Of a stretch of DNA of 64,000 nucleotides, positions 1 to 9,597 are shown in pieces. Every line of letters starts with the position of its first letter. Position 1 is the stretch's first letter. A program made the translations under genes and the position numbers. The notes beneath the pieces were generated by a model. That model was not told the origin of the DNA. It saw nothing but the letters and a program-made list of their open reading frames with translations, and searched no databases. The stretch is from NCBI RefSeq assembly GCF_020905335.1, contig NZ_JAJJMN010000001.1, positions 3,720,001-3,784,000 on the forward strand. Direction: 5' to 3'. The DNA comes from Flavobacterium lipolyticum. Lineage in GTDB: Bacteria; Bacteroidota; Bacteroidia; Flavobacteriales; Flavobacteriaceae.

Positions 1-1095
1 GCCGGAGCATTTATGTTTTATCCGGCCGCCGAAAGCCGAACCTTTTTACTGTTTTTAATTGCTTTGTTTGTGATGGGAACCGGTCTGGCAATTTTGCAGA
101 CGGCTTCCAATCCTTATGTAGTAGTAATTGGACCAAGAGAAAGTGCAGCAGCCAGAATTAGTGTATTGGGAATCGCTAATAAACTGGCAGGTTTTGTAGC
201 GCCATTGCTATTAACAGCATTGGTACTGTCTAATATGCAGGAATTTACAGCAGATAAGATTGCCGTTTTGGACGCCGTTTCAAAAACAAATGCTTTAAAT
301 TCACTTGCATTACAATTGCAAAGACCCTATCTTTATATGGGATTGATTATAATGGTTTTAGCGCTTTTGGTAAAACTGTCTCCACTTCCGGAAATTGATT
401 TGGATGAAGAAGGAAATGTAGCGCATCTGAGTATTTTTAAGCAAATTAGAAATGCTTTCAGACGCCCGCAATTGGTTTTAGGAGTAATTACTTTGATGCT
501 GTATTTAGCAGCCGAAGTTCTGGCGGGAGATTCGATTGGAGGATTCGGGAAACAACTAGGCGTATATGGAGTCGAAGGGAATTTTTATTTAAAACTAACT
601 TCGTTTACCATGTCGGCAATGGTTGTAGGGTATATATTAGGGATCACATTAATTCCAAAATACCTTTCACAAGTAACAGCTTTGAAAGGATCCGGAGTTT
701 TGGGAGTCATTTTAGTGTTGGCCATAGTATTGATTTCGCCAAAAATAATGATTCAGTTACCGGGGATTCCAAACTTACCGGTGGTGATACTTTTAGTAGC
801 GTTATTAGGTTTGGCAAACGCACTTTGCTGGCCGGCAATCTGGCCGATGGCATTAGAAGATTTGGGAGGTTATACAAAAATTGGAAGTGCAATTTTGATC
901 ATGGGGATCATCGGAGGAGCAATTTTTCCTTTGTTCTACGGAATGATCACAGAAAATATAAATGCAGCAAATACGGCAAATGGTACCGTGGGAGTTTCAA
1001 AAAGCGGGAATCAGATTGCTTATTTAATGCTGCTGCCATCCTATTTAATGATCCTTTTTTACGCAGTAAAAGGACATAAATATCGTAAGTGGTAA
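1..1095 (+). CDS. Sugar MFS transporter (FucP/NagP-like), 5' end outside window
   Basis: Inner-membrane major facilitator of the fucose/glucose/galactose:H+ symporter group. The reading frame is open from base 1, so the start lies upstream and about 364 residues are visible. The segment QTASNPYVVVIGP near the visible start matches the conserved QTAANP-type motif of the FucP/GluP family. Several hydrophobic helices follow, with a charged loop near residues 130-145 (PEIDLDEEGNV). It ends 31 nt before the glucosamine-6-phosphate deaminase gene on the same strand, so co-transcription and an amino-sugar (GlcNAc or glucosamine) substrate are likely. The substrate is inferred from context only. Confidence 0.85.
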   Translation, partial: AGAFMFYPAAESRTFLLFLIALFVMGTGLAILQTASNPYVVVIGPRESAAARISVLGIANKLAGFVAPLLLTALVLSNMQEFTADKIAVLDAVSKTNALNSLALQLQRPYLYMGLIIMVLALLVKLSPLPEIDLDEEGNVAHLSIFKQIRNAFRRPQLVLGVITLMLYLAAEVLAGDSIGGFGKQLGVYGVEGNFYLKLTSFTMSAMVVGYILGITLIPKYLSQVTALKGSGVLGVILVLAIVLISPKIMIQLPGIPNLPVVILLVALLGLANALCWPAIWPMALEDLGGYTKIGSAILIMGIIGGAIFPLFYGMITENINAANTANGTVGVSKSGNQIAYLMLLPSYLMILFYAVKGHKYRKW

Positions 1096-1126
1096 GATGT
1101 AACGAGTAAAATTAAAAAACTATATC

Positions 1127-3055
1127 ATGTTAAAAAGTAAAATCGACAAAGCAACAGGGTTCGAAAAACGTTTCGAAAACATCAATACGGTCGTTTTTGA
1201 AAATTCCGGCGATGCATCAAAAGAAGTAGCTCAGGAAATTGCGGCTTTAATTCAATCCAAACAAAAAGAAAACAAACCTTGTATTTTAGGATTAGCAACA
1301 GGTTCTTCTCCAAAAGGGCTTTATGCTGAACTGGTTCGTTTACACAAAGAAGAAGGCTTGAGCTTTAAAAATGTAATTAGTTTTAACCTGGATGAATATT
1401 ATCCAATGGAGCCAAATTCGATCAACAGTTACGTTCGTTTTATGAAAGAATTGCTGTTTGATCATGTCGATATTTTACCTGAAAACTACCACGTTCCGGA
1501 CGGACTTTTGACCAAAGAACAAATCGCTGATTATTGCCACGATTATGAGGCAAAGATTGAAGCTCTTGGCGGAATCGATTTGCAGATTCTTGGAATTGGA
1601 GGTAACGGACATATTGGTTTCAACGAATCGGGATCGTTACAAAACTCTAAAACACGTTTAGTAGCTTTAGATCATATTACCAGAGTTGCAGCAAGTAAAG
1701 ACTTCTTCGGATTGAGTAATACGCCAAGAACAGCTATAACACTTGGAGTAAAAAAGATTATGGAAGCCAAGCAGGTAATTTTATTGGCTTGGGGAGAAGG
1801 AAAATCAAATATTGTAAAGAAATCGGTAGAGGATGAAGTAACCAATCGTGTACCGGCTTCCTTCTTGCAGGAGCATAACAATGCGGTATTTGTTTTAGAC
1901 AAAGAAGCTTCTTCAAAACTTACCAGAATCAATAAACCATGGTTGGTAGAAAAAGTAGTATGGACGGATAAACTGACTCGTAAAGCCGTTTTGGGATTAG
2001 CACTTCAGCTTAAAAAACCAATCTTAATGCTTACCGATGCTGATTATATCGAAAACGGAATGAGCGATTTATTAGCTGATTCAGGTCCTGCATACGATAT
2101 TAACATTAAAATATTCAACAAACTTCAAAATACAATCACAGGATGGCCAGGTGGTAAGCCGAATGCGGAAGACACCAACCGTCCGGAAAGAGCAGAACCG
2201 GCTAAAAAGAGAGTATTGATTTTTAGTCCGCATCCCGATGACGATATCATCAGTATGGGGGGGACTTTCATGCGTTTGCAAGAGCAGGGTCATGAAGTAC
2301 ACGTGGCGTATCAAACCTCCGGGAATATTGCTGTAGCCGATGATGAAGCTTTGCGTTTTGCAAGATTCGTAATTGATTACAATGAAAAATTCGGAATCAA
2401 AAGCGAAGAAGCAGACCATATTTACCAAAAAGCAGCGACTTTCTTAATCAATAAAAAGAACAGTGAAATTGATATTCCTGAAGTTCGTTACATCAAAGGA
2501 TTGATCAGAAAAGGAGAGGCGAGAGCAACCAGTCATTTTGTTGGTTTATCCGATGATCAGATTCATTTTATGGAATTACCATTCTATGAAACCGGAACCA
2601 TCGAGAAAAAACCAATCGGAAAAGAAGATATTCAATTGACGATGGATTTAATTGAAAAAATCAAACCGCATCAAATTTACGCAGCAGGAGATCTGGCAGA
2701 TCCACACGGAACACATAAAGTGTGTCTGGATGCTATTTTTGAAGCTGTAAAAGCATTGAAACCAAAATCATTCATGGACGACTGCTGGTTATGGTTATAC
2801 AGAGGAGCATGGCAGGAATGGGGAATTGACGAAGTGGAAATGGCGGTACCAATGAGCCCTGATCAGGTTTTAGCAAAACGTCACGGTATCTTCAAACACC
2901 AGTCTCAAAAAGACGGCGTTGTTTTCCAGGGAACCGATGCCAGAGAATTTTGGCAAAGAGCCGAAGACCGAAATGCCGAAACAGCTGCTTTATACCAACA
3001 GTTAGGTTTAGCCACCTATGCTGCGATGGAAGCTTTCGTGAGATGGCATTACTAA
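1127..3055 (+). CDS. nagB: Glucosamine-6-phosphate deaminase fused to a PIG-L/LmbE-type deacetylase domain
   Basis: Converts glucosamine-6-phosphate to fructose-6-phosphate and ammonia in the cytoplasm. The N-terminal half (about residues 1-280) carries NagB signatures: LDEYYPM with D89-E90, and GIGGNGHIGFNE with H162 as the likely catalytic histidine. The C-terminal half (about 360-620) is a PIG-L/LmbE zinc-deacetylase fold, with HPDDD at 369-373 and PHGTH with H527 and H530. At 642 aa it is over twice the length of E. coli NagB (about 266 aa). This two-domain form is known from Bacteroidota. The fused domain might deacetylate an amino sugar before deamination, which is inference. It sits directly downstream of a sugar transporter. 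Confidence 0.92.
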   Translation: MLKSKIDKATGFEKRFENINTVVFENSGDASKEVAQEIAALIQSKQKENKPCILGLATGSSPKGLYAELVRLHKEEGLSFKNVISFNLDEYYPMEPNSINSYVRFMKELLFDHVDILPENYHVPDGLLTKEQIADYCHDYEAKIEALGGIDLQILGIGGNGHIGFNESGSLQNSKTRLVALDHITRVAASKDFFGLSNTPRTAITLGVKKIMEAKQVILLAWGEGKSNIVKKSVEDEVTNRVPASFLQEHNNAVFVLDKEASSKLTRINKPWLVEKVVWTDKLTRKAVLGLALQLKKPILMLTDADYIENGMSDLLADSGPAYDINIKIFNKLQNTITGWPGGKPNAEDTNRPERAEPAKKRVLIFSPHPDDDIISMGGTFMRLQEQGHEVHVAYQTSGNIAVADDEALRFARFVIDYNEKFGIKSEEADHIYQKAATFLINKKNSEIDIPEVRYIKGLIRKGEARATSHFVGLSDDQIHFMELPFYETGTIEKKPIGKEDIQLTMDLIEKIKPHQIYAAGDLADPHGTHKVCLDAIFEAVKALKPKSFMDDCWLWLYRGAWQEWGIDEVEMAVPMSPDQVLAKRHGIFKHQSQKDGVVFQGTDAREFWQRAEDRNAETAALYQQLGLATYAAMEAFVRWHY

Positions 3056-3096
3056 GGTTCAAAGGAGCAAAGGTCCTGAGGTGCTAAGGTTTTAGT

Positions 3097-3168
3097 TATC
3101 AGTCGCAGTTTTCAGTCTCAGTGGCAGTAAGTTTGAAACCGAGACTGAAAAACTGAGACTGAAAACTA
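3097..3168. repeat. CAGTCTCAG-family inverted repeat
   Basis: The left arm reads CAGTCGCAGTTTTCAGTCTC and the right arm is made of GAGACTGAAAA and CTGAGACTGAAAACT units in inverse orientation, so the transcript could fold into a long hairpin. The same family recurs at about 22.8, 34.0, 55.1 and 58.6 kb. Confidence 0.75.
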
Positions 3169-3428
3169 TTTTTTAATCTCTGGCAAAAGAAAATATTAAA
3201 AGGGGCTAAGGTTCTGAGGTGCTAAGTCACTAAGGTTTTAAGTTTTAATATTCGCCACGAATTCACGAACTATTCTAAGTATAATTCGTGAATTCGTGGC
3301 GAAATCATTTACCCGAATAATTGTCTTTTATTAATCGTTAGTTTGGCAGTACGTTTTAAAAAGAGGTTAAGGTCTTGCGACTGAAAACTGCGACTGAAAA
3401 CTATTTTTTAATCTCTGGCAAAAGAAAA
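3157..3428. repeat. Segment bounded by identical 37-bp direct repeats
   Basis: Positions 3157-3193 and 3392-3428 are identical over 37 bases (starting GACTGAAAACTATTTTTTAA). They enclose about 198 bp containing the 3249-3302 inverted repeat and CTTAG-type units. This looks like a local duplication or an inserted non-coding element. No transposase is present. Confidence 0.6.
3249..3302. repeat. Long inverted repeat (hairpin) TTCGCCACGAATTCACGAA
   Basis: The left arm starts TTCGCCACGAATTCACGAA and the right arm is its complement, TTCGTGAATTCGTGGCGAA, around a loop of about 16 nt. It is followed by no T tract. A degenerate relative (AATTCGTGAAATTTGTGACGAAAA) is seen near 21263-21286. Confidence 0.75.
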
Positions 3429-3515
3429 AAAATAATAATAGCTTTGCGCAACAAGAAGCAAGAAAAGAGAATGAGTCTATATTCTTTTCTCTTGCTTCTT
3501 TTTTCTTTAAAAAAA

Positions 3516-3752
3516 ATGGAATCAGACAAAAAACTTCTCATCAAATTAGCCCATACCAAAATGCCTTTCGGAAAATACGAAGGTTACTTTTTAATTGATT
3601 TACCCGAATATTATGTCGTTTGGTATCAAAACAAAGGATTTCCAAAAGGAGAATTGGGACAACAGTTGCAACTTATATATGAGTTAAAGCTGAATGGACT
3701 GGAAGAACTGATTCGAAATATTAAAAAACAATATCCAAAACCTATTAAATAG
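3516..3752 (+). CDS. DUF3820 family small protein
   Basis: Uncharacterised cytoplasmic protein of 78 aa. The stretch KMPFGKYEGYFLIDLPEYY followed by GFPKGELGQQLQLIYELKLNG is the hallmark of DUF3820, a compact family common in Bacteroidota and gammaproteobacteria whose function is not established. I start it at ATG 3516. The frame is open back to 3375, but that extension is encoded by the 37-bp direct repeat and is rich in Lys, Leu and Ser, so it is unlikely to be translated as part of this family. Confidence 0.8.
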   Translation: MESDKKLLIKLAHTKMPFGKYEGYFLIDLPEYYVVWYQNKGFPKGELGQQLQLIYELKLNGLEELIRNIKKQYPKPIK

Positions 3753-3858
3753 TTGGGAAATAAGCCAGTATTTTTAAATCAATAAATACAGAAAAAGCAG
3801 GTTAATTTAATTGTTGATAACTTAGGTCGGTAAGTTACAGTTTGTGTAAGTCGTTTTC

Positions 3859-3866
3859 TATTTTTG
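3859..3866 (+). promoter_or_regulatory. -7 element TATTTTTG
   Basis: Matches the Bacteroidota -7 consensus TAnnTTTG. It lies 26 nt upstream of the start at 3892. Confidence 0.5.
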
Positions 3867-3891
3867 TCAGAACTAACAAAAACAATTTTTT

Positions 3892-4302
3892 ATGGAAAAC
3901 AATTCACCTTCTTCAAATGCTGGTCAGTCATTAGGTATTATCGCTTTAATTTTTGGTATTATCGGTGTATTAGCAGCATTTATTCCTTGCTTTGGTTTTA
4001 TTGCAGTTTTATTTGGAATTCTTGCAATAGTATTTGGAGCAATTGCTTTAAACCAGGCAAAAAAAGAAAATGCCTCAACTTCTTTACCAAAAGCCGGATT
4101 ATATCTGGGAATTGCAGCAACAGTTTTTGTTATTATCTGGATTGCTGTTTTTGTTGGTTCAATAGGTTCTCTTGCTTTAGAACATAAAGATGAAATTAAA
4201 AGAGCTTTAGATTCTGCTAAAGTGGAACAAATAAAAACAGATGATTCTTTGAATATAAAAGTACAGGTAGATACTACTACAATAGAGGCTACTGTAAAAT
4301 AA
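3892..4302 (+). CDS. Small DUF4190-like membrane protein
   Basis: A 136-aa protein with a short polar N-terminus (MENNSPSSNAGQ), then two closely spaced glycine/isoleucine-rich membrane segments (about residues 13-53), a short loop with KKENASTSLPKAG, a third hydrophobic segment (about 70-96), and a charged C-terminal tail. The pattern LGIIALIFGIIGV...FGAIALNQAKKE is that of DUF4190-type proteins, which have no assigned role. It lies 12 nt upstream of a DUF2752 gene with which it probably forms an operon. Confidence 0.7.
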   Translation: MENNSPSSNAGQSLGIIALIFGIIGVLAAFIPCFGFIAVLFGILAIVFGAIALNQAKKENASTSLPKAGLYLGIAATVFVIIWIAVFVGSIGSLALEHKDEIKRALDSAKVEQIKTDDSLNIKVQVDTTTIEATVK

Positions 4303-4314
4303 TTTCTTGTATAA

Positions 4315-4704
4315 ATGATGGTTTATCAAGGAATTGATTCTTATAAAAAGATAAACGTAATTTTGATCGTCATAATTATGTTTATCTTTTTTTATTGCTT
4401 TTTTCTCCCATATTTAAATTTTGGTTTACGTTCATCCTGCGAAGGATTGCCAGTGGTATATTGTAAAAGTCGAGGACTTACAAGGGCTTTTTCTCAAATA
4501 CTTCGGTTTCATTTTCGAGAAGCGATTATTTACAATCAATTTAGTGTAAAAATCTTTGGTTTCTTTTTATTTCAGCTGATTGCGAGATTTTTTATCAATG
4601 GCATCATTTCTTTTTCCCTATTTAAAATCGTATTAGTCTTTGATATTTCGGTAAGTGCAGTTTCTTTTCTTTTTTGTTTTTATAATTTGATACTTCCATA
4701 CTAG
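4315..4704 (+). CDS. DUF2752 family membrane protein
   Basis: A 129-aa protein with hydrophobic segments at about residues 14-35, 75-95 and 105-128. The region C-KSRGLTRAF followed by FHFREAIIYNQ corresponds to the DUF2752 core (CPGCGLTRAF...G.F..A...NP), here with CKSRG in place of CPGCG. Function unknown. The two ATG codons at 4315 and 4318 make the exact start uncertain by one residue. Confidence 0.75.
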   Translation: MMVYQGIDSYKKINVILIVIIMFIFFYCFFLPYLNFGLRSSCEGLPVVYCKSRGLTRAFSQILRFHFREAIIYNQFSVKIFGFFLFQLIARFFINGIISFSLFKIVLVFDISVSAVSFLFCFYNLILPY

Positions 4705-4869
4705 AAATTAATTAGTTTGTATTTTTAGGCTTTACTTATGGATTTTTAGTTAGTAGTGATAAAAAACACTCATTTTGATAAAATAATTGATTGGTAAAGT
4801 ATTTAAAATAAAATGTGCTTAAAAAATTAAAAATTATCTCATTCCTGAATTGATAAATTGTCTAATTAA

Positions 4870-6534
<1,665 letters not shown>

Positions 6535-6614
6535 TAATTAATATTCTGAAAAGTGTAACGTTTGAATCTAATTCAGCACTAATACCTTTTTAACGAATAA
6601 CTTTTTAAACTGTA

Positions 6615-8528
6615 ATGGAAGAAAAAAAATTTGATCTTAATTCAATCATTGGTTTTGTATTGATATTTGGAATTTTGATTTGGATTATGTACCAAAATCA
6701 GCCTTCTGATAAAGAGATTGCTGCTGAAAAAGCCAAAAAAGAACTAATTGCCAAGCAAGAAGCACAAGCGAAAGCGGATAAAACTAAAACAGCTGTTTTA
6801 CCGGTTGCTGCAGCTACAACTCCTGGTGATACAGTGCAGTTGGCACAATTACAAAAAACATTAGGTGGTTTTGCTTATTCAGCTACACTACCTTCTGCTA
6901 AAGAAGGTTTTACAACTATTGAAAACGAAAAGATTAAACTTAAAATCGCTAACAAAGGTGGTTATATAGTAGAAGCTACGTTGAAAGAGTTCAAAAAGTT
7001 TGAAAAAAATTCAGGACAATTAGTTGAATTGATTAAAGACAATAATGCTAATTTAAACATTCAGCTGCAAACTGCGGATAACAGAACTTTAAACTCTAAA
7101 GATTTGTTTTTTGAACCGACGCTAACTAAAAATGGTGCAGATCAAATTTTAACAATGCGTTTGAAAGCAGGTGCTAATGAATTCTTAGAATACAAATATG
7201 TTCTTAAACCAAATGATTATTTAATTGGTTTTGATGTTCGTTCTCAGGGATTAAACAAAGTTTTAAACACTGGAAAGCCATTAGATTTACAGTGGGATTT
7301 AAAAACGTATAGAAACGAAAAAAGTATTTCGTATGAAAACCGTTATGCTGAAATTTATTATGAGCATGAAGATGGTAAAATAAACTATGCAGGTTTAGGA
7401 AAACATGAAGAAGAAACCGTTGAAAAAGTTAGTTTTATAGCTTATAAACAACATTTCTTTACCTCTATACTAGTAACGGATAAACCATTCACAACATCAA
7501 AGTTAGAATCAACTAATTTAGTGAATGATGAAAAGATAGATACTGTTTTTACGAAACAGTTTAAAACAAATGTTCCTTTAGCATTCTCTAATGGGGAAAT
7601 TGATTATAAAATGCAATGGTATTTTGGACCGGCAGATTATAAAGTCCTAAAATCATACGATAAGAATTTTCAAAAAATCATTCCATTAGGTTGGGGTATT
7701 TTTGGTTGGATCAACCGATTGATTTTTATTCCGTTGTTTGGATTCTTAAGCTCGACAATTGGATTATCATTAGGAATTGCGATTATCATCTTTACGATTA
7801 TTATTAAATTGGCGATGTCGCCAATTACCTATAAGTCATTCCTGTCTCAGGCAAAAATGAAAGTTTTACGTCCGGAGATTACAGAATTGGGAGAAAAATT
7901 CAAAAAAGACCCAATGAAAAAACAACAGGAAACGATGAAACTGTACAACAAAGCAGGAGTAAACCCAATGGCAGGATGTATTCCGGCATTGATTCAGCTT
8001 CCTTTTATGTATGCTTCATTCCAGTTCTTCCCTTCAGCTTTTGAGTTAAGACAAAAAGGTTTCCTTTGGGCAGACGATTTGTCTTCTTTTGATGCTGTTG
8101 TAAAATTGCCATTCTACATTCCGTTGTATGGAGATCATATCAGTTTGTTCCCAATTTTGGCAGCAATTGCGATTTTCTTCTACATGAAAATGACATCCGG
8201 AGATCAGCAAATGGCAGCGCCTCAGCAAGAAGGTATGCCGGATATGGCAAAAATGATGAAAATCATGATTTATGTGTCGCCATTAATGATGTTAATTTTC
8301 TTCAATAGTTATGGTGCCGGATTGAGTTTGTATAACTTTATTTCAAACTTAATTACAATCGGAATCATGTATGTAATTAAAAATTACATTGTGGATAGTG
8401 ATAAAATTCACGCTCAGATTCAGGAAAATAAATTAAAAGAGCCTAAAAAGCAAAGTAAGTTTCAACAACGTCTTCAGGAAGTAATGGAACAGCAAGAAGC
8501 TGCGAAAGCTCAGAATAAAAAGAAATAA
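6615..8528 (+). CDS. yidC: Membrane protein insertase YidC
   Basis: Inner-membrane insertase/chaperone (YidC/Oxa1/Alb3 family) that works with SecYEG or alone. It has 637 aa, with an N-terminal membrane anchor (about residues 12-27), a large periplasmic beta-sandwich domain (about 90-350), and the conserved five-helix insertase core from about residue 355. The core includes the cytoplasmic hairpin EKFKKDPMKKQQETMKLY and the segment GVNPMAGCIPALIQLPFMY. The C-terminus is Lys/Gln-rich. It follows pyrG and ends at a hairpin terminator. Confidence 0.97.
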   Translation: MEEKKFDLNSIIGFVLIFGILIWIMYQNQPSDKEIAAEKAKKELIAKQEAQAKADKTKTAVLPVAAATTPGDTVQLAQLQKTLGGFAYSATLPSAKEGFTTIENEKIKLKIANKGGYIVEATLKEFKKFEKNSGQLVELIKDNNANLNIQLQTADNRTLNSKDLFFEPTLTKNGADQILTMRLKAGANEFLEYKYVLKPNDYLIGFDVRSQGLNKVLNTGKPLDLQWDLKTYRNEKSISYENRYAEIYYEHEDGKINYAGLGKHEEETVEKVSFIAYKQHFFTSILVTDKPFTTSKLESTNLVNDEKIDTVFTKQFKTNVPLAFSNGEIDYKMQWYFGPADYKVLKSYDKNFQKIIPLGWGIFGWINRLIFIPLFGFLSSTIGLSLGIAIIIFTIIIKLAMSPITYKSFLSQAKMKVLRPEITELGEKFKKDPMKKQQETMKLYNKAGVNPMAGCIPALIQLPFMYASFQFFPSAFELRQKGFLWADDLSSFDAVVKLPFYIPLYGDHISLFPILAAIAIFFYMKMTSGDQQMAAPQQEGMPDMAKMMKIMIYVSPLMMLIFFNSYGAGLSLYNFISNLITIGIMYVIKNYIVDSDKIHAQIQENKLKEPKKQSKFQQRLQEVMEQQEAAKAQNKKK

Positions 8529-8535
8529 CACCAAT

Positions 8536-8566
8536 AAAAAAATCTCGATTCTTCGGGATTTTTTTA
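8536..8566 (+). terminator. Rho-independent terminator after yidC
   Basis: The stem AATCTCG/CGGGATT closes around an ATTCTT loop and is followed by a run of seven T. It begins 8 nt after the yidC stop. Confidence 0.75.
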
Positions 8567-8627
8567 TATCTGAAATATACTTAATCAAAGTCAGAATCGT
8601 TAAAGTTTAAAATAGAATATAATAGAT

Positions 8628-9344
8628 ATGATTTCTAAAAAAATAATAGCCGGATTACTTTTATTAAACACCTTTTTTGCAGTAGCGCAGGAGGTTAATA
8701 AATCGGATGCTAACGGGAAAAAAGACGGAGTTTGGAAAGGAATTTATGAAGTTTCTAAACGTCCTCGTTATGAAGGAACTTTTAGTCACGGAAAAGAAAC
8801 CGGAGTGTTTAAATTTTTTGATGATACTAAAAAAGGAGATGTTGTCGCAACTCGAGATTTTACAGCAAACGATGGAAGTTCGTATACTATTTTTTACGAT
8901 CAGAATAAAAATAAAGTGAGCGAAGGTAAGGAAATCGGAAAATCGCGTGAAGGTGAGTGGAAGTACTATCATAAGGCTTCGAAAGCAATTATGACACTTG
9001 AAAAATACAAAGCCGGAAAATTAGAAGGAGTAAGAACTGTTTTTTATGCAGATTCTAAAATTGCCGAGGAAATGACTTATAAAGAAGGTTTGAAAGAGGG
9101 TGTTTATAAGAAGTACGGGCAAAACGGAATTCTATTGGAACAAAGTACTTTTAAGAATAACGAATACAATGGCGATGCTATTTTTTATGACTCTGATGGG
9201 GTAGTAGCTTCTAAAGGAAAATTTACCAGAGGGAAGAAATCCGGAATGTGGCAGTTTTACTTTAAAGGAAAATTAACGAAGGAAGTTAATATGAGTGATC
9301 CTAAAAGTAGTTATCAGGCCGATTCAAAACCTAAGGCCGAGTAA
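8628..9344 (+). CDS. Secreted MORN-type repeat protein (YwqK-like)
   Basis: A 238-aa protein with a cleavable signal peptide (MISKKIIAGLLLLNTFFAVAQ) followed by repeated units of about 22-24 residues of the form Y..G...G.W..Y. Examples are GKETGVFKFF, SREGEWKYY, GKLEGVRTVFY, GLKEGVYKKYG and GKKSGMWQFYFKG. This is the MORN_2/YwqK repeat; family members are often labelled YwqK antitoxin with no evidence for that role here. Export suggests a periplasmic or surface location. It stands alone between two terminators. Confidence 0.75.
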   Translation: MISKKIIAGLLLLNTFFAVAQEVNKSDANGKKDGVWKGIYEVSKRPRYEGTFSHGKETGVFKFFDDTKKGDVVATRDFTANDGSSYTIFYDQNKNKVSEGKEIGKSREGEWKYYHKASKAIMTLEKYKAGKLEGVRTVFYADSKIAEEMTYKEGLKEGVYKKYGQNGILLEQSTFKNNEYNGDAIFYDSDGVVASKGKFTRGKKSGMWQFYFKGKLTKEVNMSDPKSSYQADSKPKAE

Positions 9345-9352
9345 GTTATATC

Positions 9353-9374
9353 AGTCCGCTTTGCGGACTTTTTT
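9353..9374 (+). terminator. Rho-independent terminator
   Basis: A perfect AGTCCGC/GCGGACT stem with a TTT loop and a T tract, 8 nt after the stop of the MORN-repeat gene. Confidence 0.85.
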
Positions 9375-9510
9375 GTTGTCTCATTTTGAGGAAAGTTCCG
9401 GGAGTAATCTTTCAATTTAAATAGGTTTCGTTCAATGAGAACTTTTTAGTGTTGCGTTGTCTATAGGGAGTTAATTTTTTGATCTCTTAGGTTTATTGTA
9501 AATAAAAGAC

Positions 9511-9518
9511 TACATTTG
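9511..9518 (+). promoter_or_regulatory. -7 element TACATTTG of the metalloprotease gene
   Basis: TAnnTTTG match about 80 nt upstream of the start at 9598, in an otherwise gene-free 250-nt spacer. Confidence 0.45.
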
Positions 9519-9597
9519 TATTATCGATTGTAGCTAGATAAGGTTGTAATTGATTTAGAGTTTTTTTGAAATTCCTGTAGTGAAAAAATAATTAAGT

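Larger units (their letters stand above)
3056..3515. other. Repeat-rich spacer between nagB and the DUF3820 gene
   Basis: No credible gene. It holds a CTTAGAACCTTAG-type repeat (3056-3095 and about 3200-3240), a CAGTCTCAG-type inverted repeat (3097-3168), a long perfect inverted repeat (3249-3302), and two identical 37-bp direct repeats at 3157-3193 and 3392-3428. An open frame from 3375 joins the downstream gene but its first 47 codons are repeat-derived. Confidence 0.8.

Noticed and set aside
3375..3515. Extended N-terminus of the DUF3820 protein
   Set aside because: The extra 47 codons derive from the 37-bp direct repeat and spacer; the family starts near MPFGKY.
8628..9344. Antitoxin role for the MORN/YwqK-like protein
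   Set aside because: It has a signal peptide and no toxin partner; the label comes only from the family name.
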